A stretch of DNA of 64,000 nt from Photobacterium iliopiscarium (GTDB lineage: Bacteria; Pseudomonadota; Gammaproteobacteria; Enterobacterales; Vibrionaceae). The DNA lies in assembly GCF_003026395.1 (NCBI RefSeq), contig NZ_PYOO01000005.1, positions 248,001 to 312,000 on the forward strand, given 5' to 3'. Under the pieces are notes generated by a model that saw nothing but the letters and a program-made list of their open reading frames with translations, did no database searches and was not told where the DNA came from. Positions 10,012 through 20,400 of the stretch are shown here, one piece after another. How positions within the stretch are numbered: position 1 is the stretch's first letter; every line of letters starts with the position of its first letter. The translations under genes and the position numbers were made by a program.

Positions 10012-12471
10012 TTACTGAGGCAATGCAGTTAAATGCCAAATATTATTTACATAATCACGAATACTTCTGTCTGAACTAAACTTACCCACTAATGCGGTAT
10101 TTAAAATGGTCTTTTTAACCCACTGAGTTTGGTTGCGATATTCAGCATCAATACGATTATGTGCATTCACATAGTCAGCAAAATCGGCAAGAACTAAATA
10201 TGGATCGCCACCCTCTAATAAGTTATGACGAATATTTGAAAATGCAGCACAATCCGTAGCATCAAATTCATTATTATCCAATAAATCGATCGATGCTTTT
10301 AATAGACTATCTTGCTCATAATAGGTATGGGGGTTATAACCCTCAGCTTTTAGTTTTTCGACATCATCAACTAATAAACCAAAGATAAAGATATTGTCAT
10401 CGCCTACTTCTTCACGGATCTCAACATTAGCACCATCCATCGTACCAATCGTTAATGCCCCATTAAGCGCTAATTTCATATTACCCGTACCAGACGCTTC
10501 TTTACCAGCTGTTGATATTTGTTCTGATACATCTGCCGCAGGAATAATAATTTCAGCCAAACTAACGCGATAATCAGGCACAAAAACCACTTTCAACTTA
10601 CCATTTAAGCGAGGATCGTTATTTACTTTGTCGGCAACTTTGTTAATGGCATAAATAATATCTTTCGCTAAGGCATAACCAGGTGCTGCTTTAGCCGCAA
10701 AAATAAATACGCGAGGATGCATATCAAATGTTGGATCATTTAATAAACGATGATATAGCGATAATATATGTAATAAATTTAAATGTTGACGTTTATATTC
10801 ATGTAGTCGTTTAATCTGTACGTCAAAAATAGCATTAGTATCTAATTCAATATCAAGATTTTCAGCAACCCAGTTAGCAAAACGTTGTTTATTTTGTTTT
10901 TTAATTTCAGCAAAACGTTGCTGGAATTGAGTATCAGTTGCAAACTGAGCAATAGCTTCTAATTGTTCTAAATGTGCAGGCCATTCAGTACCTATTTTTT
11001 CACTGATTAAAGCTGATAATTGTGGATTACAATATTTAAGCCAACGGCGAGGCGTAATTCCATTGGTCACATTTTGTAAGCGTCCTGGAAATAGTTCATC
11101 AAACTCTGGGAATAAATCACGTTTTACTAATTCAGAGTGAAGCGCTGCCACACCATTAACCGCATAAGTACTTGCCACACAAAGATTCGCCATACGAACC
11201 ATTCGCGATTGACCTTCAGCGATAATAGAAAGCTTACGCTTTATTTCATTATTACCCGGCCATTTAGCTTCAACCTGAGCCATTAGACGATGATTTATTT
11301 CAAAAATAATTTCTAAATGACGAGGTAATAATTCACCAATTAAAGCTTCACTCCATGTTTCTAATGCTTCTGGCAATAAGGTGTGATTAGTATAAGCAAA
11401 TGTTTTTGAAACAATGGCCCAAGCATCGTCCCAACTTAGTTGGTGATCATCTAATAACACTCGCATCAACTCTGGAATAGCAATCGTTGGATGGGTATCG
11501 TTAAGCTGTATAGCCTCAAATTTTGATAACGAATTAATTTCATGACCATTTTTAAGGTGACGACAAATAATATCAGCGATAGAACAAGCACAATGAAAAT
11601 ATTGTTGTGTTAAACGTAACACTTTACCTTGATCATGATTATCATTTGGATACAGTATCTTCGTTACATTACCTGCCGCAATTTGCGTTTGTTGTGCACC
11701 AACATAATCACCATCATTAAACTTAGCTAAGTTAAACGGTACAGGCGCTCGACATTCCCATAAACGTAACGGAAATACCGATTGGTTTTGATAACCAATA
11801 ATAGGTAAATCCCACGCAATACCTTGTAATGTAACGGCCGGATTCCAGCGGCGATGCTGCTGTCCTTCATCATCAGTATAAAAGCTAACATCCCCATATA
11901 AACCAACAAATTGATTTAATTCTGGGCGTTGCACTTCCCACGGATACCCCTCAGCTTCACGCCATGCATCGGGAAATTCAATTTGATGACCATTAAGAAA
12001 TGACTGTTGAAATAAGCCATATTGATAATGTAAACCATAACCAACAGAAGGAAACTCTTGAGCGGCTAATGAATCCATAAAACACGCAGCTAAACGACCT
12101 AAACCACCATTACCTAATGCTGGATCTCGTTCTTGTTCTAATAAATCAGTTAACTGAAAACCAAGTTCAGTAACAGCGTCACTAATTTGTTCATATAGAC
12201 CAAGACTAATTAAATTATTGCCCGTTAAACGACCAATTAAAAATTCTAGTGAAAAGTAGTTAACACTACGCGTTTGTGCATTAGCAACACGCTTTTCTGT
12301 TTCGAGTAAATTGCCCGTACTAATTTCAGCCAATGCTTTACCTACGGCTAAATACCAATGTTTATCGCTGGCAGTTTCAATATTTTGAGCATAAGTAGTC
12401 ACTAAATGTTTTTTAACTGAAGCCTTAAATGAGGCTTTATCAAATTGTTGTGTTTGACCACGCTTTTTCAT
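10012..12471 (-). CDS. malP: Glycogen/maltodextrin phosphorylase
   Basis: This is an 819-residue GT35 phosphorylase. The PLP-binding segment EASGTGNMKLALNGALTIGTMDGANVEI is intact, with the Schiff-base lysine near residue 666. Other family segments are FSLEFLIGRL near residue 75, NGGLGRLAACF and RRWNPAVTL. It releases glucose-1-phosphate from maltodextrin or glycogen. The gene is divergent from malT and upstream of malQ, the classic malPQ/malT arrangement, which favours MalP over GlgP; substrate preference cannot be fixed from sequence. The minus-strand GGATGA core at 12538-12543 could be a MalT site for this promoter. Confidence 0.92.
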   Translation of the reverse strand: MKKRGQTQQFDKASFKASVKKHLVTTYAQNIETASDKHWYLAVGKALAEISTGNLLETEKRVANAQTRSVNYFSLEFLIGRLTGNNLISLGLYEQISDAVTELGFQLTDLLEQERDPALGNGGLGRLAACFMDSLAAQEFPSVGYGLHYQYGLFQQSFLNGHQIEFPDAWREAEGYPWEVQRPELNQFVGLYGDVSFYTDDEGQQHRRWNPAVTLQGIAWDLPIIGYQNQSVFPLRLWECRAPVPFNLAKFNDGDYVGAQQTQIAAGNVTKILYPNDNHDQGKVLRLTQQYFHCACSIADIICRHLKNGHEINSLSKFEAIQLNDTHPTIAIPELMRVLLDDHQLSWDDAWAIVSKTFAYTNHTLLPEALETWSEALIGELLPRHLEIIFEINHRLMAQVEAKWPGNNEIKRKLSIIAEGQSRMVRMANLCVASTYAVNGVAALHSELVKRDLFPEFDELFPGRLQNVTNGITPRRWLKYCNPQLSALISEKIGTEWPAHLEQLEAIAQFATDTQFQQRFAEIKKQNKQRFANWVAENLDIELDTNAIFDVQIKRLHEYKRQHLNLLHILSLYHRLLNDPTFDMHPRVFIFAAKAAPGYALAKDIIYAINKVADKVNNDPRLNGKLKVVFVPDYRVSLAEIIIPAADVSEQISTAGKEASGTGNMKLALNGALTIGTMDGANVEIREEVGDDNIFIFGLLVDDVEKLKAEGYNPHTYYEQDSLLKASIDLLDNNEFDATDCAAFSNIRHNLLEGGDPYLVLADFADYVNAHNRIDAEYRNQTQWVKKTILNTALVGKFSSDRSIRDYVNNIWHLTALPQ

Positions 12472-12537
12472 TGTTATGTCTCACTGTAAGATTTAATTGA
12501 TTGGTATCTATGCTGCACCTATTCAAATAATGAAACA

Positions 12538-12543
12538 TCATCC
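12538..12543 (-). promoter_or_regulatory. MalT-box-like hexamer facing malP
   Basis: The plus-strand TCATCC reads GGATGA on the minus strand, toward malP and about 70 bp before its start. A second, stronger box on the opposite strand lies 15 bp further, so the two may form an inverted pair. Confidence 0.4.
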
Positions 12544-12558
12544 TAATAAAAGGATTAT

Positions 12559-12568
12559 GGGGAGGAGA
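12559..12568 (+). promoter_or_regulatory. MalT-box-like site in malP-malT divergent region
   Basis: GGGGAGGAGA matches 9 of 10 positions of GGGGA(T/G)GAGG. It is the best MalT box seen in the window and lies in the 320-bp region between malP and malT. Confidence 0.55.
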
Positions 12569-12633
12569 ATGAAGGGCGTAGGAAAAATATCGGTAGTCAA
12601 CGAGTAAAAATTCGGCACTGCATCCGTATATTA

Positions 12634-12649
12634 TGTGAGAGAGCTCAAA
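12634..12649. promoter_or_regulatory. CRP-like site upstream of malT
   Basis: TGTGA-GAGAGC-TCAAA matches the CRP core at 9 of 10 positions. It lies about 145 bp before malT. CRP activation of malT is established in E. coli; here it is inferred from the motif. Confidence 0.5.
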
Positions 12650-12791
12650 TTTATAGGGATGAGAAGAGCCAGAATGATGAGAGATCTTGTTTGTATCGTA
12701 CTGAAGGTTAAAGTATGCACCAAGAATAATACGTTTATCGTATATATTCCTATTTCTAGCCTTAAATGATGGATCTTTAAAGAGCTTAATT

Positions 12792-15506
12792 ATGTGGATA
12801 CCTTCGAAACTTACTCGCCCTGCGCGATTACATAACGCGATTTTACGACCTCGTCTGCTTGAGGATCTTAACCAAGCCAATAATTATCGATTAGTCCTGT
12901 TTCGATCACCGGCTGGTTATGGCAAAACGACAATGGCAGCGCAATGGTTAAAAGATATTCCACATACTGGCTGGTTTAATATTGATGAAAACGACAATGA
13001 AAGCTTTCGGTTCGTTAATTATTTTCTCCAAGCAATAAATAAAGCTACCAATAATAGCTGTTTAAAAACCCAAGCAATGGCCGAGCGCCGTCAGTTCGCT
13101 TGTATTACGACATTAATCAATGCGCTTTTTGCTGAATTAGCCGATTATCAAGAAATATGTTACATCGTATTAGATGATTATCATGTTATTAATGATGACA
13201 GTATTCATGAAGGTATGCGTTTTTTCTTAAAACACATGCCAGATAATATTACATTGGTTGTCACCAGTCGTACTATTCCACCATTGGGAACCGCAAATTT
13301 ACGTATTCGTGATTTACTACTTGAAGTGGATCATGATGGCCTTGCTTTTGATGAAGAAGAAACCCAACGGTTCTTCCATCAACGAGTGACCGATCATGTT
13401 GAGAGTCAATTACTGAGCAACTTAAGACAACAAGTTGAAGGTTGGCCATCTGCATTACAACTTATCGCTTTGCATGCAAAACAAAAACCTAACTTATTAG
13501 CAGATTCAGCACACTCATTAGTGAATTTTAATCGTAGCCATTTATGGGATTATTTAGCTGAAGAAGTTTTTGATCAATTAAGTGAAGACATTAAAGATTT
13601 CTTATTACATTGTTCAATATTAGACATGTTTAATGCTGAACTGATTACCGAATTAACCGGACGATCTGATGCTTTAGCAATGTTAGAATCACTTAACCGC
13701 TTCGGCCTATTTTTAACGCCATTAGAAGGTGATAATAATTGGTATCGTTTTCATAATTTATTTGCTGAATTTTTACGTCATCAACGTTATGCGACCATCC
13801 CCCAGCAACGGAATAAATTACATGAAAGTGCAGCCAAAGCATGGATAAAACAGCATAATTATCAACAAGCACTTATTCATGCGCTTAAGAGTGAGAATCA
13901 ACCCCTGTTAACCGATCTGTTATCGGCTCATGGCTGGAGTATGTTCCATCAAGGTGAATTAAATTTACTTGAAAATGCCATTGAAAAACTCAACCAAGAC
14001 ATTTTATTTGGTTCGCCACGTTTATGTTTATTAAAAGCATGGCTAGCACAAAGCCAACACCGTTATAATGATGTGGGCGAGCTATTATTACAAAGTGAAA
14101 CTGAACTAATATCCCGTAACTTAACGCTGGATGATGCCATTCTAGGTGAATTTAATGCATTACGGGCACAAGTTGCGATTAATCAAAGTAAACCACAACA
14201 AGCTCTCAAATTAGCTGAATTGTCCTTAGGGCAACTATCAGCAACAACTTATCGCAGTCGTATTGTTGCAACATCTGTCATTGGTGAAGTTCATCATTGC
14301 TTAGGGAATTTAACTCAAGCGTTATCTATGATGCAACAAACTGAAAAGATGGCACGTCAATATCATTTCTATCACCAAGCGTTATGGGCTCTACTTCAAC
14401 AATCTGAGATTCTTATTGCTCAAGGCGCCATTCATCATGCTTTTGAATTACTAGAAAATGCCACTAAGCTCATACAAGAACAGCATTTGCAGCAAGTTCC
14501 ATTGCATGAATTTACGTTACGTTTAAAAGCACAGATTTTATGGTGCTGGCATCGTTTAGATGAAGCAGAACAGTGCACGCATAAATGCATTGAAATTTTA
14601 ACGCCATTTGATAAATCGAAATCATTACATGCTTATTCTATGCTCGCAAGAATTGCCATATCTCGAGGTGAATTAGATAAAGCAACCCGCTATCTTGATA
14701 TATGCCATGATTTAGTCAAAAACACCTCATATCATATTGATTGGTTAGCAAACCATGATTTTAGTTGTCTTCTATATTGGCAAGCTAAAAACGATACTGA
14801 TGCCATCAAAGAATGGTTAAAAACCACCACACCACCGAAATCATACTGCAATCATTTTCAACAATTGCATGCCCGTAATATTGTCAGAGCTTATCTTCTA
14901 TTAGAAGAAACAGACCAAGCACAGCAGTTACTTAACACCATGCAACAACATTGTATTGAACATGATTTGCATACAGATCATCATCGCAATGCAATAATTC
15001 AAACAGTACTATATAAACAAGCAGAGCAACCACAACAAGCCTTAACCACCTTAAATGAAGTGCTTACTGTCAGTAATAATTCAGGGATGATCAGTGATTT
15101 TTTATGTGTTGGCGATGATGTCAATACATTGATCCAAACGCTGGTTGAACATAAAAAATTAGACGAATTAACACTACACCGTTGCCAATATTTATTACGG
15201 GAAATGACCAGTAAAGAGCGGGCTCGGGTTGTACATTTTGATGAGAATTTTGTTGATAAGCTATTAGCATTACCCAATATTCCAGAACTTATTCGTTCTA
15301 GCCCACTCACACAACGAGAATGGCAGGTTTTAGGGCTCATCTATGCGGGTTATAGCAATGAACAAATATCAAATGAACTTGATGTCGCCGCCACAACGAT
15401 TAAAACTCATATTCGTAATTTATATCAAAAATTAAATATTATTAATCGTCATCAGGCCATTGAAACTGCTGAAAGTTTATTAAAACTGATCGGGTTAGCA
15501 GCATAA
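12792..15506 (+). CDS. malT: MalT, ATP-dependent activator of the maltose regulon
   Basis: The 904-residue protein (E. coli MalT is 901) begins MWIPSKLTRPARLHNAILRPRLLE. It is a STAND-class regulator: Walker A SPAGYGKTT at about residues 39-47, a NOD region with CYIVLDDYHVI, a long TPR-like middle, and a LuxR-type helix-turn-helix at about residues 835-895 (LTQREWQVLGLIYAGYSNEQIS... IKTHIRNLYQKL). It binds maltotriose and ATP, oligomerises and activates promoters carrying MalT boxes. It is divergent from malP and ends in a bidirectional terminator. Likely targets in this window are lamB, glgX, malPQ and pulA. Confidence 0.96.
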   Translation: MWIPSKLTRPARLHNAILRPRLLEDLNQANNYRLVLFRSPAGYGKTTMAAQWLKDIPHTGWFNIDENDNESFRFVNYFLQAINKATNNSCLKTQAMAERRQFACITTLINALFAELADYQEICYIVLDDYHVINDDSIHEGMRFFLKHMPDNITLVVTSRTIPPLGTANLRIRDLLLEVDHDGLAFDEEETQRFFHQRVTDHVESQLLSNLRQQVEGWPSALQLIALHAKQKPNLLADSAHSLVNFNRSHLWDYLAEEVFDQLSEDIKDFLLHCSILDMFNAELITELTGRSDALAMLESLNRFGLFLTPLEGDNNWYRFHNLFAEFLRHQRYATIPQQRNKLHESAAKAWIKQHNYQQALIHALKSENQPLLTDLLSAHGWSMFHQGELNLLENAIEKLNQDILFGSPRLCLLKAWLAQSQHRYNDVGELLLQSETELISRNLTLDDAILGEFNALRAQVAINQSKPQQALKLAELSLGQLSATTYRSRIVATSVIGEVHHCLGNLTQALSMMQQTEKMARQYHFYHQALWALLQQSEILIAQGAIHHAFELLENATKLIQEQHLQQVPLHEFTLRLKAQILWCWHRLDEAEQCTHKCIEILTPFDKSKSLHAYSMLARIAISRGELDKATRYLDICHDLVKNTSYHIDWLANHDFSCLLYWQAKNDTDAIKEWLKTTTPPKSYCNHFQQLHARNIVRAYLLLEETDQAQQLLNTMQQHCIEHDLHTDHHRNAIIQTVLYKQAEQPQQALTTLNEVLTVSNNSGMISDFLCVGDDVNTLIQTLVEHKKLDELTLHRCQYLLREMTSKERARVVHFDENFVDKLLALPNIPELIRSSPLTQREWQVLGLIYAGYSNEQISNELDVAATTIKTHIRNLYQKLNIINRHQAIETAESLLKLIGLAA

Positions 15507-15509
15507 AAA

Positions 15510-15545
15510 AATCCCAGCAATAATCACCTATTGCTGGGATTTTTA
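15510..15545. terminator. Bidirectional terminator, malT / GH36 gene
   Basis: An 11-bp stem (AATCCCAGCAA / TTGCTGGGATT) is flanked by A-run and T-run, serving both convergent genes. Confidence 0.88.
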
Positions 15546-15583
15546 CTTACCGTTAGTTGTTATTAGCTAAAACCAAAAGAAAA

Positions 15584-17320
15584 CTAAGCCTTAACGGTAT
15601 AAAACACATGACTTTCTAATCCTGATCCCATTGCTATTGTATAAGTAGATGTGTTTTTAGCGACACACGCCCCACTCCAGAAATCAAACCAATCTGTCGC
15701 ATATTCTGCCTCTAATAAAATCTCTTGCTCGGCATCATCAATATAATTAAACGCAAAATACAGCTGTTGCACTGAGCCATCAGTCAATGGCAAGGCTAAT
15801 TCTGCGGTTGTTAACCTTAAATCTTTAAATACTGCGGCATGTTGCGTTAATTGTTGACGATGAACTAATCGTAAAAAACTCTGCTGAGCAAAACTATTCC
15901 ACTGCACTAATGGATCACCTGATAATAATAAGCCACCAGCCGCTAATAATACGTCACGATGAAATAGATAACTGTGGTGATCTGTTTTTTGATTCACAAG
16001 ATCAACAAGCGTCGCGCAATCAGGATCAATATGCCACAAACTCAAATGCTGCCAGCTACGATAAAATGTCTCTTGCGCGATTTGACTAAAACGATGATCA
16101 TTACGCTCAACATCATCAGAAACGCGCATCGCATCCACTAAACCAAGTGATGGCCACATTGGTGCATTACACCCTAATAACCAAGCCGTTCCCGCCCCTT
16201 TTGCAATCGCTTCCATTCCCAAACGATAAGCAGTAACCCCAGTACAATCCCGTTGATAACGCTGTCCTTTCAACGTACCCCAATAATTAGCATCAAGCTT
16301 AAACAGTTCGACGCCCCATTCTTCACGCATTGTTTTTACTACGTGAGTTAAATGCGCTTGAACTTGTGGGTGAGAAGTATCAAGAATATACCAAGGCGTA
16401 CACCGCCAACCGCCATAGGTTATTGTTTCTGCTTTTAATAATTCACCATTATGATGACGAACAAACCACTCGGGATGCTGTTTAAAAATAGTTGAACTTG
16501 GCTCTGCAATAAATGGAGCAAGCCATATGCCTGGTTTTTTCCCTTGCTGTTTGATATTAGCGATAACCGTTTTAATACCATTCGTAAAACGATCTGACGG
16601 TGTTAACCAATCCCCCATGTAAGCCTGATAACCATCATCAAGTAATACCCACTCAATGGCAGAATTGTCACCGTCCATTCGGCTTACATTTGAATCAATA
16701 TCTTGTGCGGAAACCCCAGCATAATAGGCATACCATGAGCACCAGCCTATCGGAGATGCAAGCTGCTGATTTCGTTTAGGATGATTAACATTAATTGCTT
16801 GTGTAAAAAGCTGATATACCTCATCAAGGCTAGTTCCTATGATGGTAATGATATTTTCAAGGGTTAATAGATCAGGCTCATCAACTTGGCATTGGCAAGA
16901 CTCACCATCAATAAACGCATGCACTGCTTGATCATGAATTTCAAAATACCCCGCAAAACGACGACATGATGTAAATCCAAATAACGTGAATGTCTTATTT
17001 TGTTCAATAACAAGATAGTTATAATAACGATTGGGCGCATCTTGTGGATAAATACGGTATTCACTATTGTTATCAGGGCAACGGCCAATCGCAACAGGTT
17101 GATCAATCGTACCGCCTGTTTGGGCTAACATTTGAAAACCATCGCCAATAATCGTTTCGGTGCCTTTATAAGGGAAAGTAAACCGTCCAATTTGTGTATG
17201 AGAACTTAATATCTGTGAGTGATTATCTAACTGATAACAAGGAAGAAGCTGCTCATGCTGCAAAGAAATCACAATTTGTGCCGCAGGTTGGAAAACAATA
17301 GCATTTAGAATACAGGACAT
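15584..17320 (-). CDS. GH36-type alpha-galactosidase-like glycosidase
   Basis: The 578-residue cytoplasmic protein (no signal peptide) has a beta-rich N-terminal domain followed by a TIM barrel. Visible GH36 signatures are GWCSWYAYY, WVLLDDGYQAYMGDW, PGIWLAPF, the nucleophile motif FKLDANYWG (D343) and the acid/base motif MRVSDDVERN (about D403). Family members are mostly alpha-galactosidases acting on melibiose/raffinose-type sugars. It stands between malT and pulA with no galactoside permease or repressor nearby, so a role on an alpha-glucoside or mixed oligosaccharide is conceivable but unproven. The ribosome site is weak. Expression may depend on a promoter in 17321-17440. Confidence 0.75.
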   Translation of the reverse strand: MSCILNAIVFQPAAQIVISLQHEQLLPCYQLDNHSQILSSHTQIGRFTFPYKGTETIIGDGFQMLAQTGGTIDQPVAIGRCPDNNSEYRIYPQDAPNRYYNYLVIEQNKTFTLFGFTSCRRFAGYFEIHDQAVHAFIDGESCQCQVDEPDLLTLENIITIIGTSLDEVYQLFTQAINVNHPKRNQQLASPIGWCSWYAYYAGVSAQDIDSNVSRMDGDNSAIEWVLLDDGYQAYMGDWLTPSDRFTNGIKTVIANIKQQGKKPGIWLAPFIAEPSSTIFKQHPEWFVRHHNGELLKAETITYGGWRCTPWYILDTSHPQVQAHLTHVVKTMREEWGVELFKLDANYWGTLKGQRYQRDCTGVTAYRLGMEAIAKGAGTAWLLGCNAPMWPSLGLVDAMRVSDDVERNDHRFSQIAQETFYRSWQHLSLWHIDPDCATLVDLVNQKTDHHSYLFHRDVLLAAGGLLLSGDPLVQWNSFAQQSFLRLVHRQQLTQHAAVFKDLRLTTAELALPLTDGSVQQLYFAFNYIDDAEQEILLEAEYATDWFDFWSGACVAKNTSTYTIAMGSGLESHVFYTVKA

Positions 17321-17444
17321 CTTATAACTTCAAGAATAATAAAGGATTATCCACTTTACCCGTACTGTACCCCTACAAAGTGAGATCGTTTACACAAATT
17401 AAAGATCTCAGCGAGAGATAACCAAATATTATTCTTAAAAGAAA

Positions 17445-17472
17445 AGCTCTTTATCTTATAAAATAAAGAGCT
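17445..17472 (-). terminator. Terminator-like hairpin after pulA
   Basis: The stem AGCTCTTTAT / ATAAAGAGCT (10 bp, 8-nt loop) is followed on the minus strand by TTTTCTTTT. It lies 27 bp beyond the pulA stop. Confidence 0.7.
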
Positions 17473-17498
17473 CTACAGATGATTTTATTGCATTTATT

Positions 17499-20400
17499 TT
17501 ATTGAAGGACAGGTAAGCCTTGTGAGCGAACATTTCCTCGTGGCATAACAAATACCGCAGGAGTCCACGCGGGAACAGTTAATACAGTTCCATCAACGGT
17601 TGTACCCTTTGCCAAATCAGATTTATATTTTTCACTTGGCTCAAAACCTGTAACGCCAATATCAACCGATTGACTTTCAGGGCTCGCATTAATCACAATC
17701 GCCATTGCATCAAGCGTTGAATCAATATCTTCCACCCCATTGCCATTATTAATGGTCATAACAATCAAGCCTGGTTTTTGATCTACGCCTGTATTATGGA
17801 ATGCCACGCGATTAATCACTTCGAATCCTGTACCTAATGTTATTAAAGGGTAGCTCTGACGTAAGTTAGTAAGATCGAGATAATAATCCAACATTTGTTG
17901 AATCTCTTTGCTATTTGGTTTTGCATTGGCTCCACTACCATCAATAACTTGCTCAATAATATTATAGTTATCACCGTCTTTATCTTTACGGGGTAAGCCT
18001 TTATTCCAGTTGTTATCTTGCAAGGTAAAATCAACGTTATTATACCAATCACCAGAATCGTAAGAGTCTCGTTGCATTGATTTAGAACGTAATATCTCAG
18101 ATCCCATCTGAGTAAATGGTACGCCTTGGCCTAACAATGCCGTTGCTAACGACACCGCCTGCATACGAACACGTTGACTCGCGCTAACGCTATAAGGGAT
18201 CTTGTATTGTTGGTTATCCCATAATGTTTGGTTGTCATGCTTAGAGACATAGTTTTGAATTTCAGTAGGATCTTTTGCATATCCTGCGGGTTGACCGTTG
18301 TAATCAAGTTGATCACCTCGAATACGTTGACCTTGTGCATTCTCAAATTGGAACGCCTTTAGATTACCAACCATGCCTAAGCGTACTAAATCCGCTGCAT
18401 GAAATGCGGTTGCTTTACTGGTTGTGCTTATCTTATTTGGTTGAACATAAGCGCCATTACCGAAACCTTGGTTTTCTCGCAGTGCATTGCCACCATCAAA
18501 TGGACCACCACCTCGAACAGCATCACGAAGACGATCAGAGAAACTACCGATCCCCGTTCCAGCTAAATGAGCCTGCGTTGCTTGTATAAATAAACGATCA
18601 TTAGCAACCTCGCCGAAATTCCACCCTTCACCGTAAAAATATGTTTGAGGATCCACTGCTTGCACTGCATGTAATGCATCTTCCATTTGTGCTAGTGGAT
18701 GGTGCCCCATTAAATCAAAACGGAATGCATCAATTTTATAATCTCGTGACCATACCACCAATGAGTCTTTAATCAGTTTCGCCATCATCGCGTGTTCTGG
18801 TGCCGTATTAGAACAACAAGTGGAATTTTCTACCGCCCCCGTTATAGGGTTTAAGCGATTGTAATACCAAGGAACTATCTTATCAAGCACCGACGTTTCA
18901 CTCACTGGACCAGCCGAATTAGTGTGGTTGTAAACAACATCCATCACTACATTCATCTTAATATCTTGCTTAACCGCTTTAATCATTTCTCGCATTTCTA
19001 AAATACGTGTTTTGCCTTCAGCATTTGTTGCATAAGATCCTTCTGGCGCAGTGTAATGAAAAGGATCGTAACCCCAGTTAAAGCTATCAGCTTCCGATAT
19101 GAGTCGATTAAGCATCTGTACTTTAGGGTTCTTTTCATTATCACCATTTTGCTCACGAGCCAGTACTTCAGCGATGGTTAAATCACGACTACAATCGCCA
19201 CTAAATAATGAGCTAGCAACGTTGGGATTAACCTTGCATAACGTAGAGAAAGGTTGATCAATATTAGCAACTTGTTGTGGATCTTCATTAATGGTCGCAA
19301 TATCAAAAATAGGTAATAAATGTAGATGCGTTACGCCATTGTTACTCAATTTTTTAAGATGATTAACCGGAATAGAATCCGCCTGAGTAAATGCTTTAAA
19401 CTTACCGCGATACGCTTCTTTAGTGGATTGATCATGCGCACTAAAATCACGCACATGAGCTTCATAAATCACAAAAGAACTTGGATTAGATTGGTCTCTT
19501 GGACGCGCTAATTCATCCCACCCTTCAGGCTTTAACCTTGGATCATTTAGATTAACAACTTGGCTATACTTAGAGTTCATCGCCAAACTTAATGAATAGG
19601 GATCGGTCACTTGGTATTGCTCAACATTGCCCGATACCGGATGGAACACATTAACTAAATAACGATAATACGTCCCATCTTTTGCTTTATCGGTAATAGA
19701 AGACCACACACCTGATTGCGGTTCAAAATCCATCTGCAATCGTCCCAGCTCTTTCTTTTCATTATTAAATAAAACCAGAACAATATTTTGCGCAGTCGGT
19801 GCCCATAATTTAAATTGCACGCCATTGTCAGTAATCGTTGAGCCTAATTGTTCTGATTGCGCTTTAGATGCAAACAGTTGATCAAGTGCACCAGCTGATT
19901 GAACTTTGGTACCCGCTAATACTGTGCCTTTTTTATCGACGGCTAACACAATATTTTCAGCTTTCACAATGGCTCGCATATCAACATCATTCGGAATGGT
20001 ATAAGCCTGTTGACCCGCAAGATACGGGAAGCGTGCTTGTTGTTGTCCCGTTAATGTCGCAGGTTTTAATACAATGTAATCCGCAGTATATTGATAATTA
20101 TCGTTTGGTTTAATATCCCCGTTTAATGACACATACATACGAACTTGGGCAGCACCACTCGCACCATTCCACACTAATGTATTGGTACCAATAAGGTGAG
20201 CTTCCGCATTCGCAATACCAGACATAGCAATAAAGGCTTGTTCACGAGAATCCTTCGCCTTGGTATCGCCTGCAATATACGATGCGGTACGATCAGGTAT
20301 TTGAGTAAAATCTAATAGAACATTACCACCTAGCGGATTAGATAAGTTGTCATCTCGCACAATGAAATTAATACAATTATTCTTACCGTCTTTAAGATTA

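Noticed and set aside
12440..12880. A 146-codon minus-strand frame across the malP-malT intergenic region
   Set aside because: It overlaps the starts of both malP and malT, covers the MalT and CRP-like sites and has no family resemblance; it is a chance frame.
18275..18589. Plus-strand frames inside pulA, and similar antisense frames in glgB, tssM and clpV
   Set aside because: They lie wholly inside strongly supported genes, lack ribosome sites and show no family motifs.
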